In this document: in pieces, positions 1 to 12,071 of the stretch
Layout of the letters: the number at the start of each line of letters is the position of its first letter
Position numbering within the stretch: position 1 is the stretch's first letter
Assembly (NCBI GenBank): GCA_036873135.1
Contig: JAPTYO010000007.1
Location: 23,170,763 to 23,234,762, forward strand
Direction of reading: 5' to 3'
From: Clarkia xantiana subsp. parviflora
Taxonomy: Eukaryota; Streptophyta; Magnoliopsida; Myrtales; Onagraceae
Length of the DNA stretch: 64,000 nucleotides
Notes under the pieces: generated by a model
What the model saw: only the letters and a program-made list of their open reading frames with translations
What the model was told of the DNA's origin: nothing
Databases searched by the model: none
Position numbers and translations under genes: made by a program

Positions 1-2660
1 AAGTAACCGTCGGTTTCCCTTGCTGCTTCTTGAATATTGTCTTTGTTAAGGATCTGCAGATCCGGGGTCAAACAAGACACAACTCAATTTCAATATCGGA
101 TTTTATAGAACATGAACAAAGTTATATATATCTAAGAAACCAACCTTGACATCGTCTCCAATTCTTGCATTCTTGTCGATAATCGCTCTTTTAATATGAC
201 AGTTCTTGCCAATACCGATTGGGATGCCGCCTTTTGCAGCCAGAAGACTCCTGTCAGCATCAGTCTGGAGCCAAAGAAGAACAAAACCCGGAGATTACAC
301 CATCTGAAGCCATGAACAGAGATACGAACACGGAGATTTTCAAGTCTTACCTCGTAATAATCTGCTCCCATCACTAATGTGTCTTCAACAATCGCACCCT
401 CAGATATGCATGACCGAAGTCCAATAACCGAGTGATGAATTTTACAGTTCTGTGTTGAATAATACAAAGAAGATGAATTCAGTTATTTGTATGCTATTGC
501 AGAAAATGAACTCATTGCATGAACTGAAAGAGACTTGCCTTAATCACACAACCTTCACCAATAACACTATCAGTGATATCAGCATCCAGCATCTTTGATG
601 GAGGCAAGTATCGAGGTTGGGTGTAGATTGGAGATGACCGATCGTAGAAGCTGAAAAAGAAGACCCAGGCATTAAAACATCCATACACACACACAAAAAA
701 AGGACTTTTAATCTAGAACATAGGAGCTACCTGAAATCTGGCACTGGCTTCTTAGTAATTCCGAGGTTGGCATTGTAGAAAGCCTCGATTGTACCAATAT
801 CCTCCCAGTAACCATCATATAGATAAGCTTGCACCTGTTTTGGAATCAAATTCAAACAATTAGTACTATACTAGGTGGTGATTTTTATTTTTAATGGAGT
901 TTTAAGTGCTGAGAATGATTTAAGGATATATAACATACCCTCAATCCAAGTGCAGTTGCACCGGGAATGACTTCGCTTCCAAAATCATTGGCTCCCGGGA
1001 ACTTATCCCGAAGAAGATCCATCATCACATTCTTGCTTACAACGTATATTCCCATGCTTGCAATGTAAGGCATCTCTTTTGCTCTCTCATCATCAAGACC
1101 TAAGATAGTGGTATCAACCTAAGGAAGAAGAACAATACACAAAAAACGAAACTTTAGTTTTTTTTGGGAAACCAATCCATGAGAAATAAGGATCAGAGAG
1201 TATCGAAAAGCCATTTAACCTGCATTGCTTTTAGTTGCTCTCCTTTTGGTTTTTCAGCAAATTCAATTATACGGCCCTCTTCATCAATCTTCATCAGACC
1301 AAATGCAGTAGCACGTGCTTCATCCATCGGAAGAGCAGCCACAGTAATATCAGCATCAGTTTCTCTGTGAGCCTGAATGAATCTCTCATAGTCCATTCTG
1401 TACAAATGATCCCCAGCAAGAACCAAGTACTCTAATACATTGTGCTCCTCAAACAACCACAGGTATTGCCTCACAGCATCTGCTGTACCCTGCAACCCGA
1501 CAAACACGAAAATTGAGGGCAAATAGGATAGTTTGATCGATTCGCTCTACAATTATGATATTGTACAAAAAGGATCAATGAACTTGTAAATCTAGTAAAG
1601 GCATCCGACGTTATTTTACTCAACATGCACTGATCAATCAACAGAAATTTGGGAGAATTCACAGTACCTGAAACCAATTAGGGTTCTCAGGACTCTGCTG
1701 TGCTGCAAGAACTTCCACAAAACCCTCATTTTTGTAACCAGCCATGTTGCTTGCATATGCCCTCGAAAGGTGGCGATTGAGTGACGCGGAATTAAATTGT
1801 GTGAGGACATAAATCTTATTTATGTTGCTGTTCAAGCAGTTACTGACGGGGATATCAATGAGCCTGTAGTTTGCTCCTAGAGGAACAGCAGGCTTTGCCC
1901 TCTTCTTTGTAAGAGGGTAAAGACGAGTCCCAGCTCCTCCTCCCAATATGATTCCAAGAACACTCTGAATCACAGCAGTGATGTTAGATTTCAGCAATTC
2001 AGAACCAACTAAATAGAGCTAAAAGTAGTCGAATTGAGATTTGCAGAAAGAAATCCACATATTTCAGTCTCTTCTTCAAAGGATAATGCAATCAGGTTTC
2101 TACATTCCTTCCTAGAAAATTTATTTTCACATTTTCAAATAACAAGTAAAGTCAGAGAGAAAAATATCCAGAATCTGAATCGTATATTCATGAAACAACT
2201 GGGATTTTAGAAAATTAATCAAAATCATAGATAGTTACTATAACCAGATCACCAATCCGAACCGGCAGAACCAAATGCGATCAAGCGAAGACAGAAAACT
2301 GAACCAATTTTCTCTAGTGGCACGCAAAGAGTATCAATCGACGACGTGGAAACAAAGATAACAAAATGCAGAGCTAAAGTCGGAAAGAAAGCTGACCCTG
2401 CTAGCGTCGGGGTCAAGACACGTCTGCGAGTTGTTGCTATCGGAGACCGCCTCCGGCGAGACGACGATCGGAAACCTACGGACTTTCCGAGAGGATCGAG
2501 TCCCGGAGCTCGCCGCGATCTTGTCGCCAAAGAGTTGGGATGAGCCGAAAGAAAGGGCGGCGCACTTCGGGTTGGACTTCCTCTGGCTCAATGAATCAGA
2601 GCCTGTTGAAGAAGATGGAACCTTGAAAGCGCCCATTGCAGCCATGCTCGCCATTGCCAT
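1..2660 (-). CDS. APS1: ADP-glucose pyrophosphorylase small (catalytic) subunit, plastid; 3' end cut by window edge
   Basis: Makes ADP-glucose and PPi from glucose-1-phosphate and ATP in the plastid stroma, the committed step of starch synthesis, as part of a heterotetramer with large subunits. Coding exons, in order of translation: 2397-2660, 1668-1964, 1220-1489, 939-1118, 731-834, 539-650, 351-449, 145-264 and 1-53 (incomplete); all phases join. Exon 1 encodes a Ser/Arg-rich transit peptide. Exon 2 opens with the nucleotidyltransferase loop [20 protein letters not shown], exon 3 carries [10 protein letters not shown], and the last exons encode the left-handed beta-helix. I start at the ATG at 2660; the reading frame continues upstream only through a GTG. 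The intron 450-538 has a GC donor (AAG|GCAAGT), and no in-frame GT alternative restores the conserved K-N-C-K-I junction. Roughly the last 40 codons should lie left of the window. Family identity is near certain. Confidence 0.97.
450..538 (-). other. GC-AG intron in APS1
   Basis: On the minus strand the donor reads AAG|GCAAGT and the acceptor CACAG|AACTGT. The strong +3 to +6 match (AAGT) is typical of the minor GC-AG class, which is still spliced by the U2 spliceosome. The flanking codons K and N/C/K/I/H are joined in frame only with this donor. Confidence 0.85.
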
Positions 2661-2699
2661 TTCCACTGAACAACTGCTGCTGGTGGTGGTTCAGTGAGA

Positions 2700-3786
2700 G
2701 AGATTCTGTGGAGGAGAAGAGAGGTGGCTGATATTTGATGGCGAGCTCGGGAATTTATTTGCCACTGATGGCGGAATTATTTTACGTTATTGACCTTTTA
2801 CTATTTCAGTTAATTATTTAATTGTTGGGGATTTTTGAATACCTATTCTTTATTCTATTTTAAGTGTTGCACGTAGATCCATATATGTCTCTATTTGAGT
2901 GTATCTAAAGTCTATCTATATATTACTCATCATGTGCTGTATCTGATCTATAATGTTAAGTTGAGCTAAAGCACTCATGTCATTATTGAAACTTTCTTGT
3001 AGCTGCAAATTTTAATATTGGAAAGCAGGAGTAATATAATAATTAATATGTAAGATGCTTTGATGATATTTTTACATTTAAATATATTATTTGGTATATG
3101 AATTCCTTTGGGAAAAAAAAAAAACTAAAAAAATAATTTTGGTAAATTGGTATTATATAGCTGTTTAGCTTTAGAGTATTATAGACTCGAATTCTAAAAA
3201 TAAAATTTACAATTAACACTTTACATATATACTACTTAAATATTTATTATTTTAGAATTTAGAAAAAAGTTATATATATATATATAGTGTAAATACATTT
3301 TTGCCTATAATTACTTTTAAATAAAATTAAAAAGTGGTATTTGTCTGGGAGGGGACAAGAAGTTGGGATTGAGAAATTGGTGGATGTCATGTCAAGGGAT
3401 ACACCTAGCAACATCAACATGTACATATCCTAGTCTTACGTGGACCGTCCATTTTTTATTAATAAATTCTTAAGTTAATTATTTAATATCAACGTTTATA
3501 CCGGTGTAATGTGGTTATATCGTGTATTTTTATACAGATGATTTGAGTTCAAAGTTTTAGATTTCAAAATTTTATGGAAGTTAATTTGCGGTGATTTAAT
3601 GGCGGTGTAAACTACCAAACTGGAGTACTGTAAAATATTATGTTCAATAAGGTTAACATACAATGTCCAACATAAAAGAAAGTGAGTATAATTGTACTTA
3701 ACGAGTCGACTTTTTAACTATATTAGGCTGTTTGTGGCACATTTACAGAGTCAATGCAATAATGCATACACCCTGTTGTTCATTAA
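2700..3786. other. Spacer upstream of APS1
   Basis: This stretch holds the 5' untranslated region and promoter of the minus-strand APS1 gene (roughly 2661-2800) and then AT-rich DNA. I see no conserved coding segment or RNA gene. A short TA run lies near 3270-3286. Confidence 0.6.
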
Positions 3787-4562
3787 GGGGGTATTTGGAT
3801 GGATATAATGAGATGCGTCTCACATTACATTTACATTACACTGTTTGGTTTGTCAAACGACGTAATGTGCTGTAATATGATGTTCATTGTAATTTGAGAT
3901 TACGTCCAAACTTCATTCAACGTAATGTGAGGTTTCATTCAAAAACGGATGTGATGTGAAATTTTGTCCAACATTACAATGTTATTATTTTATTATTATT
4001 ATTATTTAAATAGATAAAATATTTTATATTATCTTTATAGTTTATTATGATAATAATATTATTATCATTATTAACTTTTATTTTGTATATACTTCATAAC
4101 TCATTATTATAATAAATAATAATGCACATGATGATTGTATAAAATGAACAAATCTTTTTCGTTGCATTTTTTTATGAAAATTATTGTCTTATAAATAAAC
4201 TATATATAATGTTTTACAATTTTAGTAGTATTGCATATTAAGTTTAAATATTTAGTCTTTAAAATTCAAAAAGACTATAGTATTAACCTTACACGTAATC
4301 TTTAAGAAATTAGTTGTTGTCCACATATATATTCTTTTAAATCTTATCACATTAGGATATAACATACTTTATATAGATTAATATAATAATAATAAAGTCA
4401 CATTACAATACATTGCAACACATATCAAACACTGTAATCTAACATTACATTCTACATTACAGCATAACCAAACATTGTAATTTAACATTACATTACGTAG
4501 CTCACATTATTTGTAATCACACATTTCAAAAAATCTCACATTATATCCATCCAAAAGCCCCT
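3787..4562. mobile_element. PIF/Harbinger-like MITE, 776 bp
   Basis: The ends are inverted copies: the left reads GGGGGTATTTGGATGGATAT and the right, reversed, AGGGGCTTTTGGATGGATAT, continuing as ATAATG. Both ends are flanked by TAA (3784-3786 and 4563-4565), the 3-bp target duplication typical of PIF/Harbinger. The interior is AT-rich and non-coding with repeated CATTACA motifs, so the copy is non-autonomous. Confidence 0.8.
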
Positions 4563-4706
4563 TAAGTTTGATCGGAAAAAAAAACATATATAGTAAAATT
4601 TTAAAATTATATAGAGAAATGAATTTATATAGTTAAATGATAACTCATTGATTTCAATAAAAATAAAAAGTTAATTATTTAATGTTGTTACTTGTTAGGC
4701 AGTTAA

Positions 4707-4748
4707 AATCCGTGTCTAGTTAATAATAATGTTAGCTAGACACGGATT
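4707..4748. repeat. Perfect 13-bp inverted repeat with 16-nt loop
   Basis: AATCCGTGTCTAG at 4707-4719 is followed after 16 bases by its exact reverse complement at 4736-4748. It sits in AT-rich spacer with no nearby gene. It may be a remnant of a small foldback element. Confidence 0.7.
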
Positions 4749-4762
4749 ATGATGAAAGTTAT

Positions 4763-5626
4763 TCATTAATTAATATTATTCTGTAGAGGCAGCTTCACGT
4801 GTCTTCATCAATCCCTATCTCTATCCATCACCGTTGAGCTTCCAATCTCATCATGTCACTTATTTGTTTCTTTCTTAATGTCAGGTATCTATCTATCCAA
4901 CTGATTTCATTTTTATTTCCTCCCCATAATGAATAATATTTTGTATCAACTTTAAATTTTTAATAGTTTAGACTTTAGAGAAGACAATTTACCGGCTACC
5001 GCATAGCTAAATGAGTTATTTAGTGTATATATATATATTTTCAAATACATAATTTTTTTTTTTTTAACCATATAACAATGGTGTGGTGGTTCAGCGCCTA
5101 TAACTTTTGCTATATAATAATGTTATACAGTATAAATCATCTTTATAAATAGAAATGGACAAATAAATAACAATTTGAAGGGGAAATCGCATTTTTCCCA
5201 TTACTTTAAAGCTTAACATAATGTAACAAGAATGTGGAATTTTTTAATCGACCATCTAACTATACTAGGTTATTTTGAGGGAGATCACTATATGTACTGG
5301 TTATTTATTAAATTTAAAAAAAAAAATCACATCATAAATAAGAGAACCTGAATATTACATAGTGGAATTGATATAGATCATTATTATTAGCCATTCATTT
5401 TCGTTGAAAAAAATAATTTGAAAACTTCAAAAGAAAATAACTATTCTCATTAGGTTAATAACCAATTGTTACTTGAACTTTAGCTAGCTTATAAATCGAT
5501 ATCCGAACTTTAATTTTTAAAAGCAGCTATTTGAATTCTAATTTTCGAGCATGTTGCTACATCTGCTTCAATTTCCACCAAATTGGACTGAAAATGAGTA
5601 TGTGTCGATCACATGGGAACTTTTCA
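4763..5626. other. AT-rich spacer
   Basis: I see no gene, RNA or clear element here. Short A, T and TA runs are common, for example near 5025-5065. Confidence 0.5.
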
Positions 5627-5634
5627 TGTGTATC

Positions 5635-6081
5635 TAGGGTTGTCAACGGGGCGGGTCGGGCCGATATCACTTACCCCGTACCCGCCCCGCGGGTCGAGAT
5701 GGTCGACCCGTACCCGCCCCACACAGTTCGCGGGGCGGGCGGGTACCTATTAGTGGTACATAATATATTATTAGCAATTTAAACCCTAAATTCTATATTT
5801 ACCATATACAAATTCAATTTAAAATTTAAATCACAAATAATAAATTTAACTTCAAATCTAAATACAAGTCACAAATCCTAATTATTTTAACTATGTATTA
5901 TATTACCTATATAGTTTTATATAAATACGTGTAATATATATATAAATTATCCACATACGGGGCGGGGCGGGGCAACCCCAAAACCGTACCCTCCCCACGG
6001 GTCACGGATCGCAAATCAACGGGTCAAAATCGGGGCGGAGCCCGCTGGTCACAGATTACTTGTGACCCGTTGCCACCCCTA
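5635..6081. mobile_element. hAT-superfamily MITE, 447 bp, with 8-bp target duplication
   Basis: The ends are TAGGGTTGTCAACGGG on the left and, reversed, TAGGGGTGGCAACGGG on the right. The element is bounded by an exact 8-bp direct repeat TGTGTATC at 5627-5634 and 6082-6089, the hallmark of hAT insertion. Subterminal DNA is very GC-rich (repeated GGGGCGGG and GGGTACC), while the middle is AT-rich. There is no transposase. Confidence 0.88.
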
Positions 6082-6426
6082 TGTGTATCCAAGATTTATT
6101 CGTATATAAATTAAAATAATTACAACAAAAGTACCTTTATTTAGACGCTCAATTGGACCTCCATCAAATTTCAACAGTGTCGTTCAATTGAGCGTCAAAT
6201 AGAATATATTTAATTGCAATACTTTAAGCTATGTCCAACTTCAATTTGGGGTAAATGAAAAGAACATAGTTGTTTAAAATATGCTCGTTTTCCAAAAAAG
6301 TTTTGATAAAAATTCTAATTTATTCAGAAATTAGAAGTTTAAATAATTAGTTTTAAAAATAAAATAAAATTTGAATAACAATTTATAAATGAACCAAAGT
6401 TCTTGTAAGAAATAAGAATTTGGTTA

Positions 6427-7203
6427 GGGTTTATAGGTCATTTGGTACCCTATGTTTGTCCAGTTTTGGCTTTTGGTACCACGTGTTTGATTTTGCCTAT
6501 TTTTGGTACCATACGTTTGCCAATTGTATACTTTTGGTCCGACCGTTAGTTGACCGTCAGTTTGACCGTCAAAATAGTCACGTGACTTGCACATGCATAG
6601 CCTCAAATTTTGATTTTATTCAATTCAGTCCTCAAATTTTTTATCCTAACTTTTTATTTTTGCAATTTAGCTCTTAAACATTTTCAACCACACCCTAGGA
6701 CTAAATTGACCTAGCATTGGTTCGACTCATGGCTAGGTCGGACCATGGCTAGGGTTGCCGGACCCGAGCGACCCTAATCATGGTCCGCCCTAGCCATGGG
6801 TCGGACCATGGCTAGGTCAATTTAGCAATTGGGTCCAATTGACCTAGTCATGGTTCGACCCATGGTTAGGGTTGCCCGGGTCCGTCGACCCTAGCAATGG
6901 TCCGACCTAGCCATGGGTCGAACCATGGCTATGTCAATTTAGTCCTAGGGTGCGGTTGAAATGTTTAAGGGCTAAATTGCGAAAATAAAAAGTTACGACA
7001 AAAAATTTGAGGACTAAATTGAGCAAAATTAAAATTTGGGGCTAGACATGTGCAAGTCATGTGACTACTTAACGGTCAAACTGACGGTCAATTAACGGTC
7101 GGACCAAAAGTATACAATTGACAAACGTATGGTACCAAAAATATGCAAAATCAAACAAAAGTCAAAATTATACAAACATAGAATAACAAAAACCTATAAA
7201 CCC
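6427..7203. mobile_element. Long-arm Mutator-like hairpin element, 777 bp, with 9-bp target duplication
   Basis: The two halves are inverted copies over several hundred bases, starting GGGTTTATAGG and ending CCTATAAACCC. An exact 9-bp duplication ATTTGGTTA flanks it at 6418-6426 and 7204-7212, as expected for the Mutator superfamily. The arms carry the perfect palindrome GTCACGTGAC at 6577-6586 (right arm GTCATGTGAC). The core 6690-6950 repeats units like CATGGCTAGGTCGGACC. It has no coding capacity and is the same family as 46821-47627. Confidence 0.9.
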
Positions 7204-7212
7204 ATTTGGTTA

Positions 7213-7749
7213 TCATCCCTTGTCGTTATAAAGAGTCATTATCTTAAAAAAACAAAATAGAACAAGCATATCCATATATACTCTATATTCATGAACCCAC
7301 TAGAGCCATCCACACATAAACAACAAAAAATGAAAAGTGTGATTTTTACCCGAAAATTGAATCAGACTGATTATGAAAGAGATGTGAATTGGAAATATAA
7401 GTCATACTTATCTATAATTTACACATTTTACAGTATGTTCACTTCAATCTATCCAACTCGTCTGAGAATCATTTCCCATATCAAAACTAACAAGACATTA
7501 ATGAAGAACCAATTCTATAGATGGACAGACCAACATCTCATTCAGAGACAAGACAAACTTAACTAAACAATCAAAAAAATTCCTTAAAATCAACCAACAT
7601 ATATTCCTCTTCAGAGAGACAACACCAGTCTTATGAAGAGACATTATACTAAAGAAGATCAAAACTCATTGAAACAGCTAACTACAATCTATGGAATACT
7701 GCAAAATCCGTGGAACAAAACAGGGCGAGCTTCAAAAACCAATCTTTTA
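7213..7749. other. 3' flank and probable 3' UTR of the O-fucosyltransferase-like gene
   Basis: This DNA lies just past the stop of the minus-strand gene. A plus-strand open frame near 7291-7566 shows no recognisable domain. I see no other feature. Confidence 0.5.
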
Positions 7750-9426
7750 TCAGCTAGAAGAAGATCTGCAGCTGTTAATCCCATCCTTACAGTCATTCGT
7801 GAGATCGTTAAACGTCTCGATCTGCTTCTTACCGCGTAAAAACACCTCTGTATCCACTGTCACTCTCATATAACCATCGAAATCGACCGGGTTTCCTCGA
7901 TTAAGCTTCGCGGTATCTGAATACCACTCGCTCCTCTCATCCCAAAGACCCTTATAATCTTCAAGAACATGAGTTTTATACTTATCCTTTAAAGGATCGA
8001 ATAATGCAGTGTTTTGTTCATTTGTCGCGATATAAACATGGCGGCCCTCTTCGATCTTGTCCTTAAGAGTCGAAAGAAGTGCGTCTGGAGAAGTATCGGA
8101 CTCGAGATTCGGCCATAAGTGTTTGTTCTTTGCCTTGTCTCCCCGTTCGATATGAACCGAGTCATAGTCGAAGTTCATTTTTGTGGCGATTCCTGAAACA
8201 ATGTCCATTAATCGCTTCGATTTCCAAATCAAATGCCAGGGGCGTTGAATTACTGATTCGGTCTCGCCCTCGCAGACTCGGTACCAGTAATTATCGGGCT
8301 CGACGGATCCGAATTTACGCATGATTAGGGTTTCTCTAGATTCCCGAAGCTTCATCGGTGTAATTCTGAAGTCTTCGACTAATCGTAGCTTCAAGTTGCG
8401 TCTCCTCTGCCATTTTTCCCAGTCCGACCAGAACTGATCCTTGTCTAGAACTGATGCAGACTCCGTCAAATGCTCAAAATCGAAGTAAAATCGGAAATCC
8501 TTCCCTTCCTCGTCTTGGTTCGACAAAGTATAGATTTTTGACAAACAAATGCTTAAATCCATCACCAAAGTTCTATTCAAAAACTGGGCTTCACCAAGTG
8601 CACACAAAAAACTCCACAGATAATGATTCATGCTCTTGCAGCGATCTCCACCATCCGTATAAACCAAATACTTCCCACGAGCAAACGTTTTCTCGGATGC
8701 AACGGTTGGAAGAACATCGTTTGCAGTGTCTCCAAGAACAGGAAGCGATGTTTGAGTTTGGTGTTTCTTCCCAAACCCAGGTAGCTTGTTCTTCCTCTTC
8801 CTTGCATTTACACCACTGTGATACTCTCCCATACTTAACACACTCACAGAGCAATTCCCAAATCTCGAAATCACGAAACTTCGATAATCTTTGTAAAACC
8901 CAGCAGAATTCCCTTCCTTGGGTCGATACCGCCATGCCATGTCACAAGCACTGTCGTTCGATCCTCGAACGGGTTTTCCGAACCGATAGAAATGGATGTC
9001 TTTGAAGAATTCAATGGCTTTCTGCATCATCAAGTGGAAAACCTCGGGGTCTCTGCAATCAATCGGTTGGTTAACTTTTGCCTCGCAGTTGTTTTCACGA
9101 GACTCCTCCTTCGATTCTACATCGGTGAGGTTTAGAAATGCCTGAAACACGGTTTCATTTGGGACGATGAAATCTTCGCCGGTTTTTACGACGGAGGTGT
9201 CGGATTTGAAGGTGGCATTAGAGACAGAGGTGAGGAAGTTGGTGATTTTGGTGGTTGGGCGGAAGAGAGGGTCTTCTGGTTCATACGTGGCGGCGATAAT
9301 GGTGAAGATTAAAACGCCGATCACGAAGAGAGAGAAGAAAAGGTTTCCGATCATGGCCAAGGCTTGCTGGCCTAGGGTTTCCGGTCTGAAGTTCCCTGAA
9401 CGCCGAAATGGTGAACGGAACGGCAT
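7750..9426 (-). CDS. O-fucosyltransferase-like type II membrane protein
   Basis: A single coding exon of 558 aa. The ATG at 9426 is preferred because the frame upstream of it opens only with TTG, and MPFRSPFRRSG is the family-style N-terminus. A short basic tail is followed by one membrane helix (about residues 22-47, ALAMIGNLFFSLFVIGVLIF), giving a type II Golgi-type topology. The lumenal part has a stem with N-glycosylation sites (NATF, NETV, NLTD) and a globular domain with YTDGGDRCKSMNHYLWSFLC and LNRTLVMDLSICLS, matching plant proteins of the At4g12700/At2g04280 type, distantly like GDP-fucose O-fucosyltransferases. Substrate and activity are unknown. A likely 5' UTR intron runs 9439-9867 (donor AAG|GTACAC, acceptor TTGCAG|ATTAG). 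Family call firm, enzymatic role inferred. Confidence 0.9.
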   Translation of the reverse strand: MPFRSPFRRSGNFRPETLGQQALAMIGNLFFSLFVIGVLIFTIIAATYEPEDPLFRPTTKITNFLTSVSNATFKSDTSVVKTGEDFIVPNETVFQAFLNLTDVESKEESRENNCEAKVNQPIDCRDPEVFHLMMQKAIEFFKDIHFYRFGKPVRGSNDSACDMAWRYRPKEGNSAGFYKDYRSFVISRFGNCSVSVLSMGEYHSGVNARKRKNKLPGFGKKHQTQTSLPVLGDTANDVLPTVASEKTFARGKYLVYTDGGDRCKSMNHYLWSFLCALGEAQFLNRTLVMDLSICLSKIYTLSNQDEEGKDFRFYFDFEHLTESASVLDKDQFWSDWEKWQRRRNLKLRLVEDFRITPMKLRESRETLIMRKFGSVEPDNYWYRVCEGETESVIQRPWHLIWKSKRLMDIVSGIATKMNFDYDSVHIERGDKAKNKHLWPNLESDTSPDALLSTLKDKIEEGRHVYIATNEQNTALFDPLKDKYKTHVLEDYKGLWDERSEWYSDTAKLNRGNPVDFDGYMRVTVDTEVFLRGKKQIETFNDLTNDCKDGINSCRSSSS

Positions 9427-10012
9427 TGCTGATCTAATCTGCAATTCGATTGGATTCAGAAATCGAATGTAAAGCAGTAAACCCTAAATTGCAAAGAATT
9501 CAACAATGCCGTTTAACCGAAATCGGAAAAATTAGACGTCATTCAAATGATCTAAAGCACTTGATTTTCACCTAATCGAGAATTCAATTGGCCTGGATTC
9601 AGAAATCAAGAGCCCTAATTTGCCCAGATGATGAAACCGCAAATACTTGAAGAAATTGAACAGTGCCTTTCACCCAAACTTGGAATAGCGGGAATGTCAT
9701 ACAATTAAACTCGGCAGTGATCTAAATCTGAATAATTTTAATCTATCGAGAAGATGAAACTGCAGTGAAGTGAAGAACCAGCTTAATTCTAGATCTGGAA
9801 ATTGTCGCGAAAGATAAATGCAACCCTCCAATTTTAATCAAGGGAATCCGACAAGGAGAGAGTGTACCTTAGAATCTCCGAGGAATTAATTTTGTGGGAG
9901 TTGAGCTGCTACAGTATAGAATTCATTCTTGTTAGTGTTCAGTGGACAGCGACAGAGATACAGACAGTGAGGGAATGAAAAGGGAAGATGATGACAGGAG
10001 AAGTAGAATAAT

Positions 10013-10026
10013 TGAGCACGTGCTCA
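10013..10026. promoter_or_regulatory. 14-bp palindrome with G-box core
   Basis: TGAGCACGTGCTCA is a perfect palindrome centred on CACGTG. It lies about 150 bp upstream of the inferred first exon donor of the minus-strand gene 7750-9426, so it is a plausible bHLH/bZIP site in that promoter. Function is inferred. Confidence 0.5.
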
Positions 10027-10059
10027 TATTAGAGGACATTCTTCCAGAATAATTAACTG

Positions 10060-10230
10060 GTAAGGTGGCCGGTTTCCGGTCTAATCGGTTTAAACCGGTC
10101 GATTTTTTATTTTTTATAATTCAATCTAATCTTCCTTTTAAATTCCCAAGTTCGATTCAAAATTATTTGTCATTTAAATCGGCGAATCGGTACTGATTTA
10201 TTCGGTCTATCCCGATTTTCAGTCGTCAAC
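10060..10230. repeat. Dispersed ACCGGTTT-rich repeat
   Basis: This segment has GGTTTAAACCGGTCG and GTCATTTAAATCGGCGAATCG. A related segment lies at about 12385-12610 inside the RIC gene intron (GTCATTTAAACTGGCGAATTG). Ends are not defined, so the class is unknown. Confidence 0.55.
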
Positions 10231-10539
10231 ACAGGCTTATTTTACATCTAATCTTTTAATAGAGATGGTTCGACAGTGTGACAAATTTTCAAAACATTAT
10301 TTAATACCATTCTCAATTTTTTTAATGCAGTTTTGGATCGGAAATGTCAATATTAATATTATTTTAAGCAGTGTATTCAAAAGGTTTCGAACTATGTTCG
10401 TTTGTAAAATTGCTTTTTTTTTTTCTATATATTTTATTTTAAAATATGTTTTTTCAGGAAAAAAAAAGATATCTTAAAAAAAAACAGTTGTAGTCTTGCA
10501 GACCATAATAAGTTGTGTCAACTTTATGACTATTTATAA

Positions 10540-11050
10540 GGGTTAACGGGTTTTTTGGTGTCATATGTTTGGCCAATATTGGTTTTTTGTGTCATATATT
10601 TTATTTGGTAGGCTTTTAGTTCCATATGTTTACATTTAGTAGACTTTTGGTGTATCTGTTAGTCAACAGTTAAGTTTGACTGTTAAATAGTTTTCTTTTG
10701 TTCAATTTAGTCCCTAATCTATTACTGACCATCGTTCAAGGCCGCCGGAACCCGCACAAGGCCTCCAGAACCCGCACGAGGCCACCATCCAAACTCACTG
10801 GTGACCACCAATCGGGGCAGGACGGCTCCGATTAAATTCGTCTGGCCCCAATTAGGCCACTGATGACTCAAATCGGAGCTATAGAGCTCCAGATCGGAAC
10901 TTTGTGGCTCAGGTCGGGGCCACTGAGCTCTAGGTCGGAGCTCTGTGGCACGGGTTAGGGCCACATAACTTCAGATCGGAGCCAAGGGGCCCCGACCAGA
11001 GTCACAGAGCTCCGATCTGGAGCACTGTAACTCCGACTTGAGCCCCGACT
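10540..11050. mobile_element. Mutator-like hairpin element with left arm only
   Basis: It starts GGGTTAACGGG and continues as an arm (TTGGTGTCATATGTTTGG, AGTTAAGTTTGACTGTTAAA) of the type seen at 23581-24006, then enters a GC-rich core with repeated TCGGAGCT and CCCGCACAAGGCC units. No matching right arm follows; the DNA becomes AT-rich after about 11050. It is probably a truncated copy. Confidence 0.6.
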
Positions 11051-12071
11051 GTATCAAAAAAATATTATTAAACTTTTGACACGAAATTTCCATTCTTACA
11101 TGTGTGCATTTATTGTTAAGTATAAAAAAATATCTAAAAGAGTTTAAGTGTATTTCGAAAATATTCACTCACAATTGTTAAGGCATATGTCTTATTTCCT
11201 TACATTTAGTATTAGAATCAAGGATTCGATTTCAGGGAGCGAATTTAGAAGAGTGAAAAAGAAGGGAATAAATTGAAACCTTCCCTAAAATAAAAAAAAG
11301 AGGCCAGGATGGCCGGGTTGAAGTCATGGGTATGAACTTAGTGAGATGTCCGATGTAAACTGTTGTTATTCGCAAATATCAATTTAAAGGTAGGGTAGAA
11401 AGAGTGAGGCATGTGATCTGAATCCGTAGGACGAACCTTAATTATTTTTATGCTACATTAGTAAATACATATTTTCAATGTATTTTCTTATATGTTTTAT
11501 TTTATTTAAATTTTTTTTTTTTTTTGGCAATATATTTAAAAAAGGAAATCCAATTTCACCTTATCCACTACTACTCCTGATGATGTCATTGCGAAAAATA
11601 GTAAATTAAGTTACCAAAAAGTATGAACGAATATGGTTAGTTTTCCTAAATATAGTAATGAAGTAATAATAAGAAATAGCTTGAATTACATGGAAACTGG
11701 TCATTGTCCTAAAATCGCGATGAGCTTCTCATTGGTCATCAAATTGACGAAAGTCGAGCTCCAAATATCACTCTAACTTCCATTCATTCATAAACACAAA
11801 TATATCATCCCACCACACACAAACCCAATCAATCCCCAACATAATATGGCTTGAATTGCAGCGTTGTCATGCCTTTTGCTTGCGTAAGAACAATCATTCC
11901 ATTTCGTAATTAATTAATTACTTGTTTTTCGTGTTTATATGAATTATTATGATTATCGCTCATTGTTTCAGAATTGAAAGCTCGAGTGTTCGACTCGAAC
12001 AACAATAAGCTCGAGCGAACGATTCAAGCTATAGATCATCAAACTACACTTTTATAGATGTTCAAAAGGTT
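11051..12071. other. Spacer and promoter/5' UTR of the RIC gene
   Basis: AT-rich DNA with a short pyrimidine tract near 11505-11525. A GCTCGAGYNTTCGACTCGAAC-like stretch near 11980-12020 resembles similar segments at about 19150 and 53340. No gene is seen. Confidence 0.5.

Noticed and set aside
5641..6080. Tandem GGGGCGGG/GGGTACC blocks as a possible CpG promoter
   Set aside because: They are the subterminal parts of a hAT MITE with a target duplication, not a promoter.
7291..7566. 91-codon plus-strand frame
   Set aside because: AT-rich, no domain, in the 3' flank of the minus-strand gene.
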